Made by a program: the position numbers and the translations under genes
Source: Oceanicaulis sp. HTCC2633
GTDB taxonomy: Bacteria > Pseudomonadota > Alphaproteobacteria > Caulobacterales > Maricaulaceae
DNA length: 64,000 nt
Direction: 5' to 3'
Assembly (NCBI RefSeq): GCF_000152745.1
Contig: NZ_CH672428.1
Span: 616,916-680,915 of the forward strand
Shown: positions 14,854-26,900 of the stretch, one piece after another
Layout: every line of letters starts with the position of its first letter
Numbering within the stretch: position 1 is the stretch's first letter
Notes under the pieces: generated by a model
Told to the model about the DNA's origin: nothing
Databases searched by the model: none
The model's input: the letters and a program-made list of their open reading frames with translations, nothing else

Positions 14854-15480
14854 ATGACCCAGGCCTCTTCCGACACCCCCCGCTCCGAAGACCGCAGCGG
14901 CTTTGACTGGGAATCCCGGTTTCAGTCCGATGACGCGCCCTGGGAGCGTCAGGGCGTCCATCCGGCAGCACAAGACTGGGTCCGCAACGGCGAGATCAAA
15001 CCCGGACAGGCCATACTGACGCCCGGCTGCGGACGCAGTCAGGAACCGGCCTTCCTGGCGAGCCGGGGCTTTGATGTGACGGCCACCGATATCGCCCCGA
15101 CCGCCATCGCCTGGCAGAAGACCCGGTTCCAGACTCTGGGCGTGATGGCTGAAGCGATCGAGACAGATGCGCTCGCCTGGCGTCCCGAGACCGGGTTTGA
15201 TGCGCTCTATGAACAGACTTTCCTGTGCGCCATCCACCCCAAACGGCGGCAGGATTATGAGGCCATGGCGCATGCCAGTCTGAAGTCTGGCGGAAAACTG
15301 CTCGCGCTTTTCATGCAGAAAGCCGAAATGGGCGGTCCGCCCTATGGCTGCGGACTGGACGCCATGCGTGAACTGTTTGCGGACACACGGTGGGTCTGGC
15401 CTGACGGCGAGGCTCGCCCCTACCCGCACCCCGGCCTGAATGCGAAGGCCGAGCTCGCCATGGTGCTGATCCGCCGCTAG
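14854..15480 (+). CDS. TPMT-type SAM-dependent methyltransferase
   Basis: This 208-residue protein has the thiopurine methyltransferase family start (WESRFQSDDAPWERQGVHPA), motif I ILTPGCGRSQEP for S-adenosylmethionine, an acidic residue in DVTATDIAPTAIAW, and LYEQTFLCAIHP in place of motif IV. Bacterial relatives methylate thiols, selenium or tellurium compounds; the substrate here is unknown. The start at 14854 fits the family N-terminus. An ATG at 14806 would add 16 residues without a better ribosome site. Confidence 0.85.
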   Translation: MTQASSDTPRSEDRSGFDWESRFQSDDAPWERQGVHPAAQDWVRNGEIKPGQAILTPGCGRSQEPAFLASRGFDVTATDIAPTAIAWQKTRFQTLGVMAEAIETDALAWRPETGFDALYEQTFLCAIHPKRRQDYEAMAHASLKSGGKLLALFMQKAEMGGPPYGCGLDAMRELFADTRWVWPDGEARPYPHPGLNAKAELAMVLIRR

Positions 15481-15542
15481 CGCGCCGATAGCAGACTTTT
15501 AAGCCCTTTGCGGCAGCATGACGGCTCCAGAATGGAGCCCTC

Positions 15543-16406
15543 ATGGCCGCAGTAAGCGCCTCCTACGTTTCATCGCTCTACAACGCCGACGCTTTCGCGC
15601 GAGGCGCGGGAAAGCGTGCATCTTCATCGGAAGGGGCTCCGCCCGCCAAAGTCGCGACCAAGGTTCAGGACCGGCTGAGCGACGCGTTAGAGGCCATGAA
15701 ACGCGCCCCTGAAGAGCATAAGCAGGCCGCCCGGAACCGGGCGCGAGACCGTGTGGAAGCTGTCCGCGAACAGCTCAAGATCATCAAGGAACTCTACGCG
15801 CAGAACCCCAAGGAAATGGCGAAAGCGCTTCGCCATCTCGTCAAGGAACTTCAGACCGCGCTCAAGGCCTACAAGGAGGCCGGCGGAGATATGACGTCGA
15901 TAGGCGGGGCAGGCCTCATCGCCATGACCGCGAGCGCCGCGCCTTCTCGATCTACAGGCGCCCCTGGCTCTGAGCCTGATGCAAACGCAGCGGAAACGGG
16001 GGCAGAGACTGATGACGCCCCTGTGTTCGGCGAGCCGGCCGCAAGTCCGGCCCACTCGCCAGGCCAAGGGCCACGTCCTGACTCGTCTGACATGTCCGTT
16101 GAAGAGCTTGAGGCCCGACTGGGCGTGCTGATGGGCGATGAGGAATTCGTCCGGTCTGTCGACGGATTGAAGCGCAAGATCAAGGAATTGTTCGAGACTT
16201 CGAAAATCCAGTCCGCTTTCCTGTCCCGGGACCGGTCGCGGGATAAGGCCTTTGAAGCGCTTGACGAAGATCTCGAGGCCCTCGATGAGGATGTCACCGC
16301 GTACAAGCGTGACGTTCAGGATGAGCTGATCGCGGTGAGGCTTGAGATCAAGCTGATTGAACGCGGTGAGCGGTCTGCGCCTGTCGCGCTGGATGTGAGC
16401 GCCTGA
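15543..16406 (+). CDS. Coiled-coil protein of unknown function
   Basis: This 287-residue protein has no signal peptide or membrane helix. It has a charged helical block at about 40-115 (LSDALEAMKRAPEEHKQAAR), a Pro/Ala/Ser-rich linker (about 125-185), and a second helical block (about 190-280) with strong heptad character (DKAFEALDEDLEALDEDVTA). It reads like two coiled coils on a flexible tether. It ends 7 bases from the convergent MATE gene. The region before it holds no recognisable promoter. I do not recognise a family. Confidence 0.7.
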   Translation: MAAVSASYVSSLYNADAFARGAGKRASSSEGAPPAKVATKVQDRLSDALEAMKRAPEEHKQAARNRARDRVEAVREQLKIIKELYAQNPKEMAKALRHLVKELQTALKAYKEAGGDMTSIGGAGLIAMTASAAPSRSTGAPGSEPDANAAETGAETDDAPVFGEPAASPAHSPGQGPRPDSSDMSVEELEARLGVLMGDEEFVRSVDGLKRKIKELFETSKIQSAFLSRDRSRDKAFEALDEDLEALDEDVTAYKRDVQDELIAVRLEIKLIERGERSAPVALDVSA

Positions 16407-16413
16407 TCCGGGT

Positions 16414-17778
16414 CTATCGCTTGCCGCCTTCCTTGGCGGTCAGGGGCGCGAATTTCAGCACCAGGAAGGCGATCACGACGCCAGCAATCAGGTTTGCGGC
16501 GAACAGGCCCCAGATCACGCCGTTGGCGCCGCCCAGATAATTGCCCAGCCAGGCCAGCGGAATGATCAGGGCGACTCCGCGGAAGGCATTGCACGCCACT
16601 CCGATCAGCGGGCGACCGAGACCGTTGAATCCCGCCGCCGCCGCCATCGCCACTCCATACCCGCCCATGGCGAACGGCGCGATCGCCCAGTAGGTGCTCG
16701 CGACAGCCTGTCCTTCAGCCGATGGCAGGAAGACCGGGGCCAGGAACCGCCCCAGCACGAAAAGCATGACCGCCATCGCAAATCCCCAGCCGGCGCAGAA
16801 GAGGAAGGATTTGACGAACGCTTCGCGCACCCGGTGATCCAGTCCGGCCCCGCCATTCTGCCCGGTGATGGGGCCAATGGAGCCCGAGAGCGCGAACAGT
16901 GGAATCAAAGCCAGCGCCTCGACCCGCATGCCCACGCCGAGGCCCGCCACTGCAGGCTCGCCAAACGGCGCCATTGCGGCGAACACCATCGTATTGGCCA
17001 GGGGGCCGATCATGTTCGAGCCTGACGCCGGCGCGCCGATGCGCGCGATCTCGCGCCAGTTCCAGAACAGGGTGTCAAAGCCCGGCCAGCTGAAGTCGAG
17101 CATCTTCTCGCGGAAGACCAGAACGCCGAGCGCAATCATGAAGACCGCCATGTTGGCGATCAGGGTCGCCAGCGCCGCGCCCGTCACCTCCATCGCCGGG
17201 ATGGGGCCGAGACCGAAGATCAGGATCGGGTCGAGGATCATGTTGATGACGGCGGCGATGATCATGATCACGCTGGGCACGATGGCGTCGCCCATGGCGC
17301 GCAGCAGGTTGCTCGCCACCATCGGGCCCACCATGAAGACCGCGCCGGCGAACCAGATCGTCATGTACTCCCGCACATAGGGCATCATCTGGTCGGTCGC
17401 ACCCATGGCTCGAAAGACCGGATCGATCAGCGGAATGCCGATCACGCTGACCAGCAGCACCATGATGAAGGACAGGCTCAACGCATCCGTCGCCACGCGT
17501 TTGGTGGATTCGCCGTCCCCGCGCCCGGCCGCACGCGCCACCACCGACACGGCGCCGGCGCCCAGGCCGATCGATATGCTCATCACCAGCATGGAGACCG
17601 GAAACACGAACTGCACCGCCGCCTGCTGGTCCGTGCCCAGCCGTCCTACCCAATACGCGTCGATCACGCCGACCAGCATCATGGCCAGAATGCCAAAGCT
17701 CATCGGGGCGACCAGACGGATGATGTGACGGAAGACCGATCCCTGAGTCAGATCGTTCGAGGCGCGGGTGGAGGCCAT
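16414..17778 (-). CDS. MATE-family multidrug/toxin efflux transporter
   Basis: This 454-residue protein has twelve predicted membrane helices in two similar halves. The first half starts LTQGSVFRHIIRLVAPMSFG, with IDAYWVGRLGTDQQAAVQFV and GLGAGAVSVVARAAGRGDGE typical of MATE antiporters. These exchange cationic drugs or metabolites for Na+ or H+. The gene is close to maeB on the same strand but separated by a terminator-like hairpin. The substrate is unknown. Confidence 0.92.
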   Translation of the reverse strand: MASTRASNDLTQGSVFRHIIRLVAPMSFGILAMMLVGVIDAYWVGRLGTDQQAAVQFVFPVSMLVMSISIGLGAGAVSVVARAAGRGDGESTKRVATDALSLSFIMVLLVSVIGIPLIDPVFRAMGATDQMMPYVREYMTIWFAGAVFMVGPMVASNLLRAMGDAIVPSVIMIIAAVINMILDPILIFGLGPIPAMEVTGAALATLIANMAVFMIALGVLVFREKMLDFSWPGFDTLFWNWREIARIGAPASGSNMIGPLANTMVFAAMAPFGEPAVAGLGVGMRVEALALIPLFALSGSIGPITGQNGGAGLDHRVREAFVKSFLFCAGWGFAMAVMLFVLGRFLAPVFLPSAEGQAVASTYWAIAPFAMGGYGVAMAAAAGFNGLGRPLIGVACNAFRGVALIIPLAWLGNYLGGANGVIWGLFAANLIAGVVIAFLVLKFAPLTAKEGGKR

Positions 17779-17808
17779 GGGAAGGCTTTCTAAAAGTCAG
17801 AAAATCAA

Positions 17809-17842
17809 ACAGCGCCATAGGTAGGACACCCCATGGCGCTGT
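17809..17842 (-). terminator. Hairpin between maeB and the MATE gene
   Basis: A perfect 10-bp inverted repeat (17809-17818 with 17833-17842) with a 14-base loop. On the minus strand it is followed by TTTGATTTT, so it most likely ends the maeB transcript. An operator in the MATE promoter region is the alternative. Confidence 0.65.
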
Positions 17843-17892
17843 TCCATGCCCGAAATGGAAAAGGTCTGTTCAGGACCCCGATCCAGGCCCAC

Positions 17893-20163
17893 TCAGGGCG
17901 TGTGGTTGAGATCGTAGGCGGCAAGTCCGGCCAGATTGACGATGTCGGACACATTGGAGCCGACACGCGCCACCTGCACGGATTTCTCGAGCCCGATCAG
18001 CAGGCCTTCGATCACCGTGGCGCCGCCCGCGGATTTCAGAAGCCGCGCCGCGATCGAGGCCGAGTGCACCGCAGGCATCACCAGCACATTGGCCGCGTCC
18101 GACAGGCGCGAGAACGGATAGCGTTCGCGATGATTGGGATCGAGCGCGATATCGACCGCCATTTCGCCCTCATACTCGAAATCAAGATCCAGCTGATCAA
18201 GACGCGCGACCGCGCTCTGGACTTTCGTGGTCCGCTCGCCCGGCGGATTGCCGAAGGTGGAATAGCTCATGAAGGCCACGCGCGGATCGAGGCCCAGACG
18301 GCGCGCGGCATGGGCTGCGCCCACCGCGATCTCGGCCAGACCTTCGGAGTCGGGGAATTCCGTCACGTTGGTGTCGGCGATCATCAGCATCTTGCCGCGC
18401 GCCAGCGCCACGGTCAGGCCGATCACCCGCCCGCCCGGCGCGGGGTCGAGCACCAGACGGATATCGCTCATCGTATTGGTGAAGTGACGCGTTACCCCCG
18501 TCACCATGCCGTCGGCGTCCTCGAACTTGAGCATGCAGGCGGAGAACACGTTCCGGTCATTGTTCACCAGACGCTGCACGTCGCGACGCAGGTAGCCGCG
18601 ACGCTGGAGACGCTTGTACAGCCAGTCCGCGTAATCGGCGTTGCGGTCCGACAGACGCGCATTCTGGATCTCCAGCACGTCATCCGGCAGTCCGAGAGAG
18701 CGCATGTTCGCCTTGGCCACTTCTTCGCGCGCTACCAGCACAGCCTGCCCCAAACCCTGGGACTGGAAGGCGAAGGCGGCGCGGATGACGGACGGCTCCT
18801 CGCCTTCCGCGAAGACGATGCGCTTGTCGGAGCCGGAAATGGACTGTGTAACGCGCTGCTGGAGCGCAGCGGTCGGATCGAGGCGACGCGCCAGCGACTG
18901 ACGATATTTCTCCTCATCCTCGATCGGGATGCGCGCCACGCCCGTCTCGATCGCAGCGCGCGCCACATAGGGCGGAACGAAACTGATCAGGCGCGGATCG
19001 AAGGGAGACGGGATGATGTAGTCCCGGCCGAACCGCAGACCGCCATCCGATTTGTTGGCTGTGGAGACCTCGTCCGGCACGTCCTGACGCGCCAGATCGG
19101 CAAGGGCGCGAGCCGCGGCCAGCTTCATTTCCTCGTTGATCGTCCGCGCGCGCACATCAAGCGCCCCGCGGAAGATATAGGGAAATCCCAGCACATTATT
19201 GACCTGATTGGGAAAATCCGAACGGCCTGTCGCGATTATCGCATCAGAACGCGCCGCCCGGACCTCGTCGGGCATGATTTCGGGCGTTGGATTCGCCATG
19301 GCGAAAATGATCGGGTCCGCCGCCATGGATTTCACCATGTCCTGCGAGACGATGCCGCCTGCGGACAGGCCCAGGAAGACGTCTGCGTCCACCATGGCCT
19401 CTTTCAGCGTGCGCAGATCGGTCTCGCGCGCATGCTGGGCCAGGCGGTCATGCAGGTCGTTGCGACCGGTATGCACAACGCCATTCACATCCACCACCGT
19501 GACATTGTCGTGCCTGACGCCGAGCGATTTCACCAGCTCCAGCACCGAGAGGCCGGCCGCGCCCGCGCCGCACAGCACCAGCTTGACGTCTTCAAACTTG
19601 CGGTCGGTCAGATGACAGGCGTTGATCAGGCCAGCTGCAGCAATAATGGCCGTGCCGTGCTGGTCATCATGAAACACAGGAATATCGAGCTTTTCGCGCA
19701 GGCGCGCCTCGATCTCGAAGCATTCCGGGCTCTTGATGTCCTCGAGATTGATCCCGCCAAAGCTGTCGCCGAACCCGGCGACGCAATCGACGAATTTGTC
19801 GGGGTCCGTGTAATTGATCTCGAGATCGAAACCGTCAATGTCGGCAAAGCGCTTGAACAGCACGGCCTTGCCTTCCATCACCGGCTTTGAGGCGGCGGCC
19901 CCCAGATTGCCCAGGCCCAGGATCGCGGTGCCATTGGACACCACGGCGACAGTGTTGCCCTTGGACGTGTAGTCATAGACCGCGTCAGGATTTTCGGCGA
20001 TCGCGCGCACGGGTGCGGCCACGCCGGGCGAATAGGCCAGCGCCAGATCGCGCTGGGTCGCCATCGGCTTTGTCGGGATCATCGCCACCTTGCCCGGCGG
20101 GCTCGCGCGGTGAAATTCCAGCGCGTCGGCGTCGGTCGAGGAAAGCTTTTCGTTGTCGGACAT
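17893..20163 (-). CDS. maeB: NADP-dependent malic enzyme with phosphotransacetylase-like domain
   Basis: This 756-residue enzyme matches the length of MaeB. The N-terminal malic domain (about 1-425) contains [16 protein letters not shown] and [20 protein letters not shown], the acidic metal site in [15 protein letters not shown], and the NAD(P) fold [16 protein letters not shown]. The C-terminal part (about 430-756) is phosphotransacetylase-like but usually serves only regulation. It converts malate to pyruvate and CO2 with NADPH formation. A short gap of 67 bases separates its start from the gene upstream. Confidence 0.96.
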   Translation of the reverse strand: MSDNEKLSSTDADALEFHRASPPGKVAMIPTKPMATQRDLALAYSPGVAAPVRAIAENPDAVYDYTSKGNTVAVVSNGTAILGLGNLGAAASKPVMEGKAVLFKRFADIDGFDLEINYTDPDKFVDCVAGFGDSFGGINLEDIKSPECFEIEARLREKLDIPVFHDDQHGTAIIAAAGLINACHLTDRKFEDVKLVLCGAGAAGLSVLELVKSLGVRHDNVTVVDVNGVVHTGRNDLHDRLAQHARETDLRTLKEAMVDADVFLGLSAGGIVSQDMVKSMAADPIIFAMANPTPEIMPDEVRAARSDAIIATGRSDFPNQVNNVLGFPYIFRGALDVRARTINEEMKLAAARALADLARQDVPDEVSTANKSDGGLRFGRDYIIPSPFDPRLISFVPPYVARAAIETGVARIPIEDEEKYRQSLARRLDPTAALQQRVTQSISGSDKRIVFAEGEEPSVIRAAFAFQSQGLGQAVLVAREEVAKANMRSLGLPDDVLEIQNARLSDRNADYADWLYKRLQRRGYLRRDVQRLVNNDRNVFSACMLKFEDADGMVTGVTRHFTNTMSDIRLVLDPAPGGRVIGLTVALARGKMLMIADTNVTEFPDSEGLAEIAVGAAHAARRLGLDPRVAFMSYSTFGNPPGERTTKVQSAVARLDQLDLDFEYEGEMAVDIALDPNHRERYPFSRLSDAANVLVMPAVHSASIAARLLKSAGGATVIEGLLIGLEKSVQVARVGSNVSDIVNLAGLAAYDLNHTP

Positions 20164-20230
20164 GGCGATGATGAATCTAACTGGTCTGGTGGAAACTCAT
20201 GTGAGCTATACGCGTCTGCGCAGCCGCTTG

Positions 20231-21763
20231 CTACACCGGCGCACGCATCAAACGCTGCAGGGCCGCCTTGCGTCCTTGCAAGCCGCCGACGTGCGCAAGT
20301 GCTTGAGGCAAGCAGGAGAGGACCGTCTCCACACTCCCGCCCATGCCCAGTCGACGCCCGGCGTCACCATGGCAGTAAACCGCCGCTGACGCCGCGTCAT
20401 AGACGCCTTGCCCCTGCGCCAGAAACGCGCCGATCAGACCCGCCAGCACATCGCCTGTACCTGCTGTCGCCAGACGCGGGCTGGCGTGGACATTGACCCT
20501 GACATCACCTCCGGGAGCGGCAATCACGGTATCTGCCCCCTTGAAGACCACGACGGCGCCACATCGGCGGGCCGCCAGACGAGTGCGCTCTATCTTGTTG
20601 CCATCACCGGTCTTTTCCGTGAGATCGGGAAACAGTCGCTCGAATTCTCCTCCATGAGGCGTCAGCACGCATGTGTCGTGAAGCGCTTCGAACAGACGGT
20701 CAGGTTCATCCCGAAACACGCTCAGGGCGTCCGCATCCAGAACCAGCGGAATCTGCGAGCGGCACGCTGACAGCACGCGTTGTTTCAGACGCTCATCCGG
20801 CCCCGCTCCGGGCCCGAGAACTGCCGCGCTGGCGCGATGGTCTGCGAGCACCTCTCCAAAGTCGGCGTCATGGTCATAGGCTCGCGCGACAAGGCTGTCG
20901 GAAGCGGAGGCGATTTCATTCAGCGCCCCCTGTCCGGACAGAAGCGTGACAAACCCGGCTCCACCAATCTGACCGGCCCGCGCCGCCAGACGCGACGCCC
21001 CTGTGGCGCCATATCCTCCCGCAAGCACACACAACCTTCCGCGCGAGTGCTTGTGCGCGTCGGTTTCAACATCGGCGCCTGGAAGTTCCCACAGATCAGG
21101 ATGATTGAGCATGGCGCAGGGATGAGCCGTCTCGCTCCAGCCATCCGGAATGCCGATATCGCACAGAACGACCTCTCCGCATCCCTGTCGGCCGGGAGAC
21201 AGCAAATGGGCCGGCTTGAGCCGATGAAAGGTGACGCTCAGATCCGCCCGGAAGCAGGGTCCGTCAAGCGGCGCGAGATCGCCTGACAATCCGCTCGGCA
21301 CATCGACTGCAACACAGACGCCGTCAAAGGACTGGCTTTCGCTTGAAAGACGGGCCGGTTCCCCCTCCAGCGGCCGGTTCAGCCCGGCGCCAAACAACGC
21401 GTCCACGATGAGCGCATGGTCTTTCAGGCGGCAGTCGGACAAGGCGTGAATGTCACCAGTCCACTCTTGCGCGCACGTTGCGGCGTCTCCAGTCAGGTTC
21501 TGACGGTCCACTGCCGAATAGATCGTCACAGCCCAACCGGCCTGGCGCAGCTGCTCGCCGACAACCCAGCCGTCACCGCCATTATTGCCAGGTCCGCACA
21601 ACACGGCCGCCGATCTAGGGGCCCAGCGGGACATGATCGCCCGGGCCACACCCGTCCCGGCGCTTTGCATGAGACGGCGTCCGTCCACTCCTTGTTCAAT
21701 GGCGAAGCTATCCGCTGCGCTCATTGCAGAAACCGTTAGTATGGCGTGCGGCTGGTCTGACAT
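20231..21763 (-). CDS. nnr: Bifunctional NAD(P)HX epimerase/dehydratase
   Basis: This 510-residue fusion repairs hydrated NADH and NADPH. The N-terminal epimerase domain (about 1-215) has VLCGPGNNGGDGWVVGEQL and VDALFGAGLNRPLEG. The C-terminal dehydratase domain (about 225-495) has LCVLAGGYGATGASRLAARA, LGPGAGP, LVLDADAL, LTPHGGEFERLF and the nucleotide motif ATAGTGDVLAGLIGAFLAQG. It lies on the same strand as maeB and upstream of it. It is divergent from glnB, with a 150-base gap that must hold both promoters. Confidence 0.95.
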   Translation of the reverse strand: MSDQPHAILTVSAMSAADSFAIEQGVDGRRLMQSAGTGVARAIMSRWAPRSAAVLCGPGNNGGDGWVVGEQLRQAGWAVTIYSAVDRQNLTGDAATCAQEWTGDIHALSDCRLKDHALIVDALFGAGLNRPLEGEPARLSSESQSFDGVCVAVDVPSGLSGDLAPLDGPCFRADLSVTFHRLKPAHLLSPGRQGCGEVVLCDIGIPDGWSETAHPCAMLNHPDLWELPGADVETDAHKHSRGRLCVLAGGYGATGASRLAARAGQIGGAGFVTLLSGQGALNEIASASDSLVARAYDHDADFGEVLADHRASAAVLGPGAGPDERLKQRVLSACRSQIPLVLDADALSVFRDEPDRLFEALHDTCVLTPHGGEFERLFPDLTEKTGDGNKIERTRLAARRCGAVVVFKGADTVIAAPGGDVRVNVHASPRLATAGTGDVLAGLIGAFLAQGQGVYDAASAAVYCHGDAGRRLGMGGSVETVLSCLPQALAHVGGLQGRKAALQRLMRAPV

Positions 21764-21883
21764 TTCACATCACCCTCAGGCATCGCCCCACTTTCGAGCA
21801 TTAGCGCTCACAAATGCAGCATCGGTAAATTTCAACATCCGTGCGACGTAACCATCACTTGCGAGGCCCAAAGCGATCCTTAG

Positions 21884-22249
<366 letters not shown>

Positions 22250-22305
22250 TCCACACTCTTTCAATCGCCCGCCAGCACCCACAGCCAGCAATTAAGGACC
22301 CTGCC

Positions 22306-23712
22306 ATGTCTGCTGACAAGATCCTCAAACAAATCAAGGACGAAGACGTCGAGTTCGTCGATCTGCGTTTCACCGACCCGCGCGGCAAGCTGCAACACGT
22401 CACCTTTGACGTTGATATGGTCGACGAAGATTTCTTCGAAGAAGGCTCCATGTTCGACGGATCCTCGATCGCTGGCTGGAAGGCCATCAACGAGTCCGAC
22501 ATGGTTCTGATGCCGGACGTGAAGACCGCAGCCATCGACCCCTTCTTCCAGCAGACCACGCTTTCGATCGTTTGCGATATTCTCGAACCAGACAGTGGCG
22601 AAGCCTATAACCGCGATCCGCGCACCACGGCCAAGAAGGCCGAGAACTTCCTCGCCGCCTCCGGCATTGGCGACAAGGCGTTCTTCGGTCCGGAAGCCGA
22701 ATTCTTCATTTTTGACGATGTGCGCTGGTCGACCGCCCAGAACAACACCTTCTATGCGCTCGACTCCGAGGAAGGCCCCTATAATTCCGGCACGAAGATG
22801 GAAGGCGGCAACCTCGCCCACCGTCCGGGCCCGAAAGGCGGCTATTTCCCTGTGCCGCCGATCGATTCGCTTCAGGACATGCGGTCTGAAATGCTGTCCG
22901 TGATGAAAGAGCTCGGCCTGCAGCCCGAGAAACATCACCACGAAGTGGCGCCGTCCCAACACGAGCTGGGGATGAAATTCTCCACGCTCACCGAGATGGC
23001 CGACCGCATGCAGACCTACAAATACATCGTGCACAACGTCGCCGCCGCCTATGGCAAGACCGCGACCTTCATGCCGAAACCGGTCTATGCCGACAACGGT
23101 TCGGGCATGCACGTGCACCAGTCGATCTGGAAGGACGGCAATCCGCTGTTCGCCGGCGACAAGTATGCCGGCCTGTCCGACACCTGCCTGTATTACATCG
23201 GCGGCATCATCAAGCATGCGCGCGCGATCAACGCCTTCGCCAACGCGTCCACCAACTCCTACAAGCGCCTGGTCCCGGGCTTCGAAGCCCCGGTCCTGCT
23301 GGCCTATTCGGCCCGCAACCGCTCGGCGTCGATCCGTATCCCGCACGTGCCGTCCGCCAAGGGCAAGCGTATCGAGACGCGCTTCCCCGATCCGGCCGGC
23401 AACCCGTACCTGACTTTCGCCGCGCTTCTGATGGCGGGCCTGGACGGCATCGAGAACCAGATTCATCCCGGCGACGCGATGGACAAGGATCTCTATGACC
23501 TGCCGGCTGAAGAGCTCAAGGACATCCCGACGGTCTGCTCGTCCCTGCGCCAGGCGCTCGAATCTCTCGACGCCGACCGTGACTTCCTCAAGAAGGGCGG
23601 CGTGATGGATGATGACCAGATCGACGCCTATATCGATCTGAAGATGGAAGAAGTGTCCCGGATCGAACACCACCCGCACCCGGTGGAATTCGAGCTGTAC
23701 TACAAGGTGTAG
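22306..23712 (+). CDS. glnA: Glutamine synthetase type I
   Basis: This 468-residue enzyme condenses glutamate and ammonia to glutamine. It shows the catalytic segment [14 protein letters not shown], the [20 protein letters not shown] and [20 protein letters not shown] motifs, and the adenylylation loop KDLYDLP with Tyr397, so activity should be controlled by covalent modification downstream of PII. The length is normal for the class. A strong terminator follows the stop. Confidence 0.98.
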   Translation: MSADKILKQIKDEDVEFVDLRFTDPRGKLQHVTFDVDMVDEDFFEEGSMFDGSSIAGWKAINESDMVLMPDVKTAAIDPFFQQTTLSIVCDILEPDSGEAYNRDPRTTAKKAENFLAASGIGDKAFFGPEAEFFIFDDVRWSTAQNNTFYALDSEEGPYNSGTKMEGGNLAHRPGPKGGYFPVPPIDSLQDMRSEMLSVMKELGLQPEKHHHEVAPSQHELGMKFSTLTEMADRMQTYKYIVHNVAAAYGKTATFMPKPVYADNGSGMHVHQSIWKDGNPLFAGDKYAGLSDTCLYYIGGIIKHARAINAFANASTNSYKRLVPGFEAPVLLAYSARNRSASIRIPHVPSAKGKRIETRFPDPAGNPYLTFAALLMAGLDGIENQIHPGDAMDKDLYDLPAEELKDIPTVCSSLRQALESLDADRDFLKKGGVMDDDQIDAYIDLKMEEVSRIEHHPHPVEFELYYKV

Positions 23713-23736
23713 TTCTCCTTCCTGTCAGGACGTCTG

Positions 23737-23773
23737 CGGCCGCTCCGGATTGCTCCGGGGCGGCCGTTTTCAT
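23737..23773 (+). terminator. Intrinsic terminator after glnA
   Basis: CGGCCG at 23737-23742 pairs with 23761-23766, extended by an inner TCCGG/CCGGA pairing, followed by TTTT. The 140 bases from here to the next start show no feature beyond a possible ribosome site. Confidence 0.88.
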
Positions 23774-23917
23774 TTCAGCCTCTTCTGCACAAAGCGAAAT
23801 TGGCTGCGGCGCAGGGTCGAGCGATGGTCGACGCGCGCAAAACCATGGGCTAGAAAGACTCTCCTACGCACGTATGGTTCACCTCTTGTGAACTTGCGCC
23901 CGACCGGAGACCGACGC

Positions 23918-26900
23918 ATGCGCCGCAGCCTTCTCGCCGCCGTTTCCCTGTCCGCACTGATCGCCACGCCTGCCTGGGCGGATGAGGAGATCAATGACGA
24001 ACGCACCGAGCCGGTCGAGACCGCCGATGCGGATGGCGCAGGCAATGCCGACAATATCGTCATCGGATCAAACGGCCGCGTCACCCTGATCGGGGTTCCG
24101 GGCCCTGCCGTACACGTCAATTCGAACAACGATCTGACCACTCAGAACGGGTCGATCATCCGCATCAATGACCGCGATGGCGACGGCGATCCTGTCAGCG
24201 TGGATGGCGCGGTGGGCATTCAGGTCGATCCCGGCGTCGAAGGCGATATCTCTCATGGCGGCCGCATCGTGCTGGATGACAGCGACGATCCGGCGGACCT
24301 GGGCACGGACGATCTCGTGGATGCCGACAATGACGGCGAGGTCGACGATCCGGACGGCGAGGCGGACGGCGCTTTTGCTCAGGACCAGAACAAGACCGGC
24401 CTGCTGATCGGCGCCGTGGACGGCGATTACAATCCGGTGGCCGGCCAGGATGCGGTGACGGGCGATGTCGCCATCACCAGCACCGGCGCCATTGTCGTCC
24501 AAGGCCAGAACAGTTTCGGCGTGCGCGCCGTGACCGCGATCGACGGCGATTTCTTCTCGGATGGATCGGTCACCGTGACCGGCGAGAACAGCCGCGGCAT
24601 CTCCCTCGAGGATGATGTGTCCGGCAATGTGGAAATCATTTCCGTGAACACGGTCTCACCGGGCGGCAATGCCGTTGTGGTGGAGGGCGATGTGGGCGGC
24701 GGCGTTCGCGCCAACGGGACGGTTTCCGCGCACGGCTATCGCACCACAACCCGCTATCGTGAAAATCTCATGGTTCTCTTCGAGAATGAAGAGGAAGCGG
24801 CTGCGCGCGGCGATGTGGCGGACAATCTTGATTCGGGTTCGGCCTTTCTGGTGGCGGGGTCTGTCGCCGACGGCGTCTTCATCTCCACCAGCGGCACCAT
24901 CCAAGCCTATACGGGCGGCGGCGCTGCGCTGGAACTGCGCCCTGACGAGGACGGCACGGGCGATCAGGTGATCGGCGAGGTCTCCCTGCCCGATGATTAC
25001 ACCACCAATCGCACCGATGACGATGATGAGGGCGATCAGCTGGGTTATGCGGTCGTCAACGAGGGCACCATCGCCAACAACGCTGTGTTTGACGGCAAGG
25101 ACGCCACGGCGTTCCTGGTCGTCGGACGTGACGACAATGGCGTGCTGCGCTCGGTGATACTGGGCGCCGGCGGGGTCATGAACACCCGCACGGTCACCGC
25201 CACCGCCTATGACGGCACTGCGCGCGCCATGCATTTCGGCGCGGGCGCTCAGGCCGACACGATCCTGAACTCCGGTGTTCTGCGCGCCGCCGCCGTGCTC
25301 GGCCATGAAGAGGACGGATTCGCAGACGACGCCTATGGCGCAGGACGCGCCATCGCGCTTGATCTGGACGAGAACTCACAGATTCGCCGCATCCTCAACG
25401 AGGCCGGCAATATCAACGCCACCATCACTGGCGGCGGCCAAAGCGCAATTGCGATCCGCTCCAACGACGATTCACTCGATGAAATCCGCAACTCCGGGAT
25501 CATCAGCGCCGTCGCCGGCGGTCTTGAAGACGGCTTTTCGCGCGATGACATGGAGATCCTGGCGATCGACGCCCGCAACAATGACGGCGGCCTCGCGATC
25601 ATTCAGGAGCAGGCCTATGACGATGAGGGCGAACCGATCTCAACGCCCTCCATCACCGGCGACATCCTACTTGGCGACGGGGATGATCGCGTCGAGATCA
25701 ACGCGGGCTCCATCACTGGCGACATCTCGTTCGGCCTGGGCGCTGACGTTCTTGTCATCAATAACGGCTCGCTGAACGGCGCCGTCAGCGATGCGGACGG
25801 CCATCTCGTGCTAGATGTGACCAATGGCGAGATCGGTTTGACGGGAACGGACGCACTGGCCCTTCGGGACGCGATTTTCCGCAATGGCGGGGTGCTGGAA
25901 GTCGTCATTGACGCCCAGGATCGCACAAACGCCTTCCTGAACGCGTCCGGCGACGTGACCTTCGAGGAAGGATCCTCACTTTCGGTCGGTCTGGGCGATG
26001 TGATCGGCGCTGGCGGAACCTTCGAGATCATTACGGCCGGCACGCTGAGCATTGCAGATGAAGCGGGCACCCTGACCACCACCGAGTCGCCCTATCTGTA
26101 TAACGCCACGCTGGCGCGCTCGAGCGAGGACGAAAACAAGATCCTTCTCACGCTCGAGCTGAAGACGGCGGACGAGCTGGGCATGCACGTCAATCAGGCT
26201 GCGGCCTATGACGAAGCGCTGGCCGCGTTCGAGACCATTGAATCCCTGGGCGCCGCCTTCGCCGGACTGCGCACCGCCGAGGAATTCTACGGCGCCTATG
26301 ACCAGCTGCTGCCGGAATACGCCGCCAGCGCGATCCAGTTCGCCCTGGCGTCCAACGACGCCGCCGCAGGCGCCCTTCAGGGCCGTCTGCGCAATGCCCG
26401 TCTGGCTCCCGATGATCTGGCCGGCGTCTGGATCCAGGAGTTCGGCTATTACGCCGACCGGTCCAGCACCGCCTTCGGCCCGGGCTATCGCGGTCAGGGC
26501 GTCGGTCTGGCGGTTGGACTCGACCGTCCCGTCGGCCCCTTCTACGCCGTCGGCCTCCAGCTCGTGGGCGCCGCCAGCGAGATCGAGGAGACCAATGGTT
26601 TTGACCAGCCCATGGTGTCCATGACCGGTCAGATTGGCGGTTACGCCGCCCTGAATCTCGGCGGCTTCGACATCTCAGGCAATGTCGGCCTCGGCTACGA
26701 CTATTTCGAAACAGACCGTGAAATCCGAATTGGCGACTTCACCGCCCTGACCAGTGCGGATTGGAGCGGCTGGCATGCGACCGCCAGCTTCCAGGCGGGC
26801 CGGGACATCGCCTTTGGCAAATGGGTGCTGCGTCCTGAAGCTGACCTGACCTATGTGACCCTGTTTGAGAGCGGGTATTCGGAAACCACATCCGGAACGA

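Noticed and set aside
17833-19890. 685-codon plus-strand frame antisense to maeB
   Set aside because: High GC removes stop codons in this frame. The composition (His, Arg, Gln rich) is typical of antisense, and maeB is certain.
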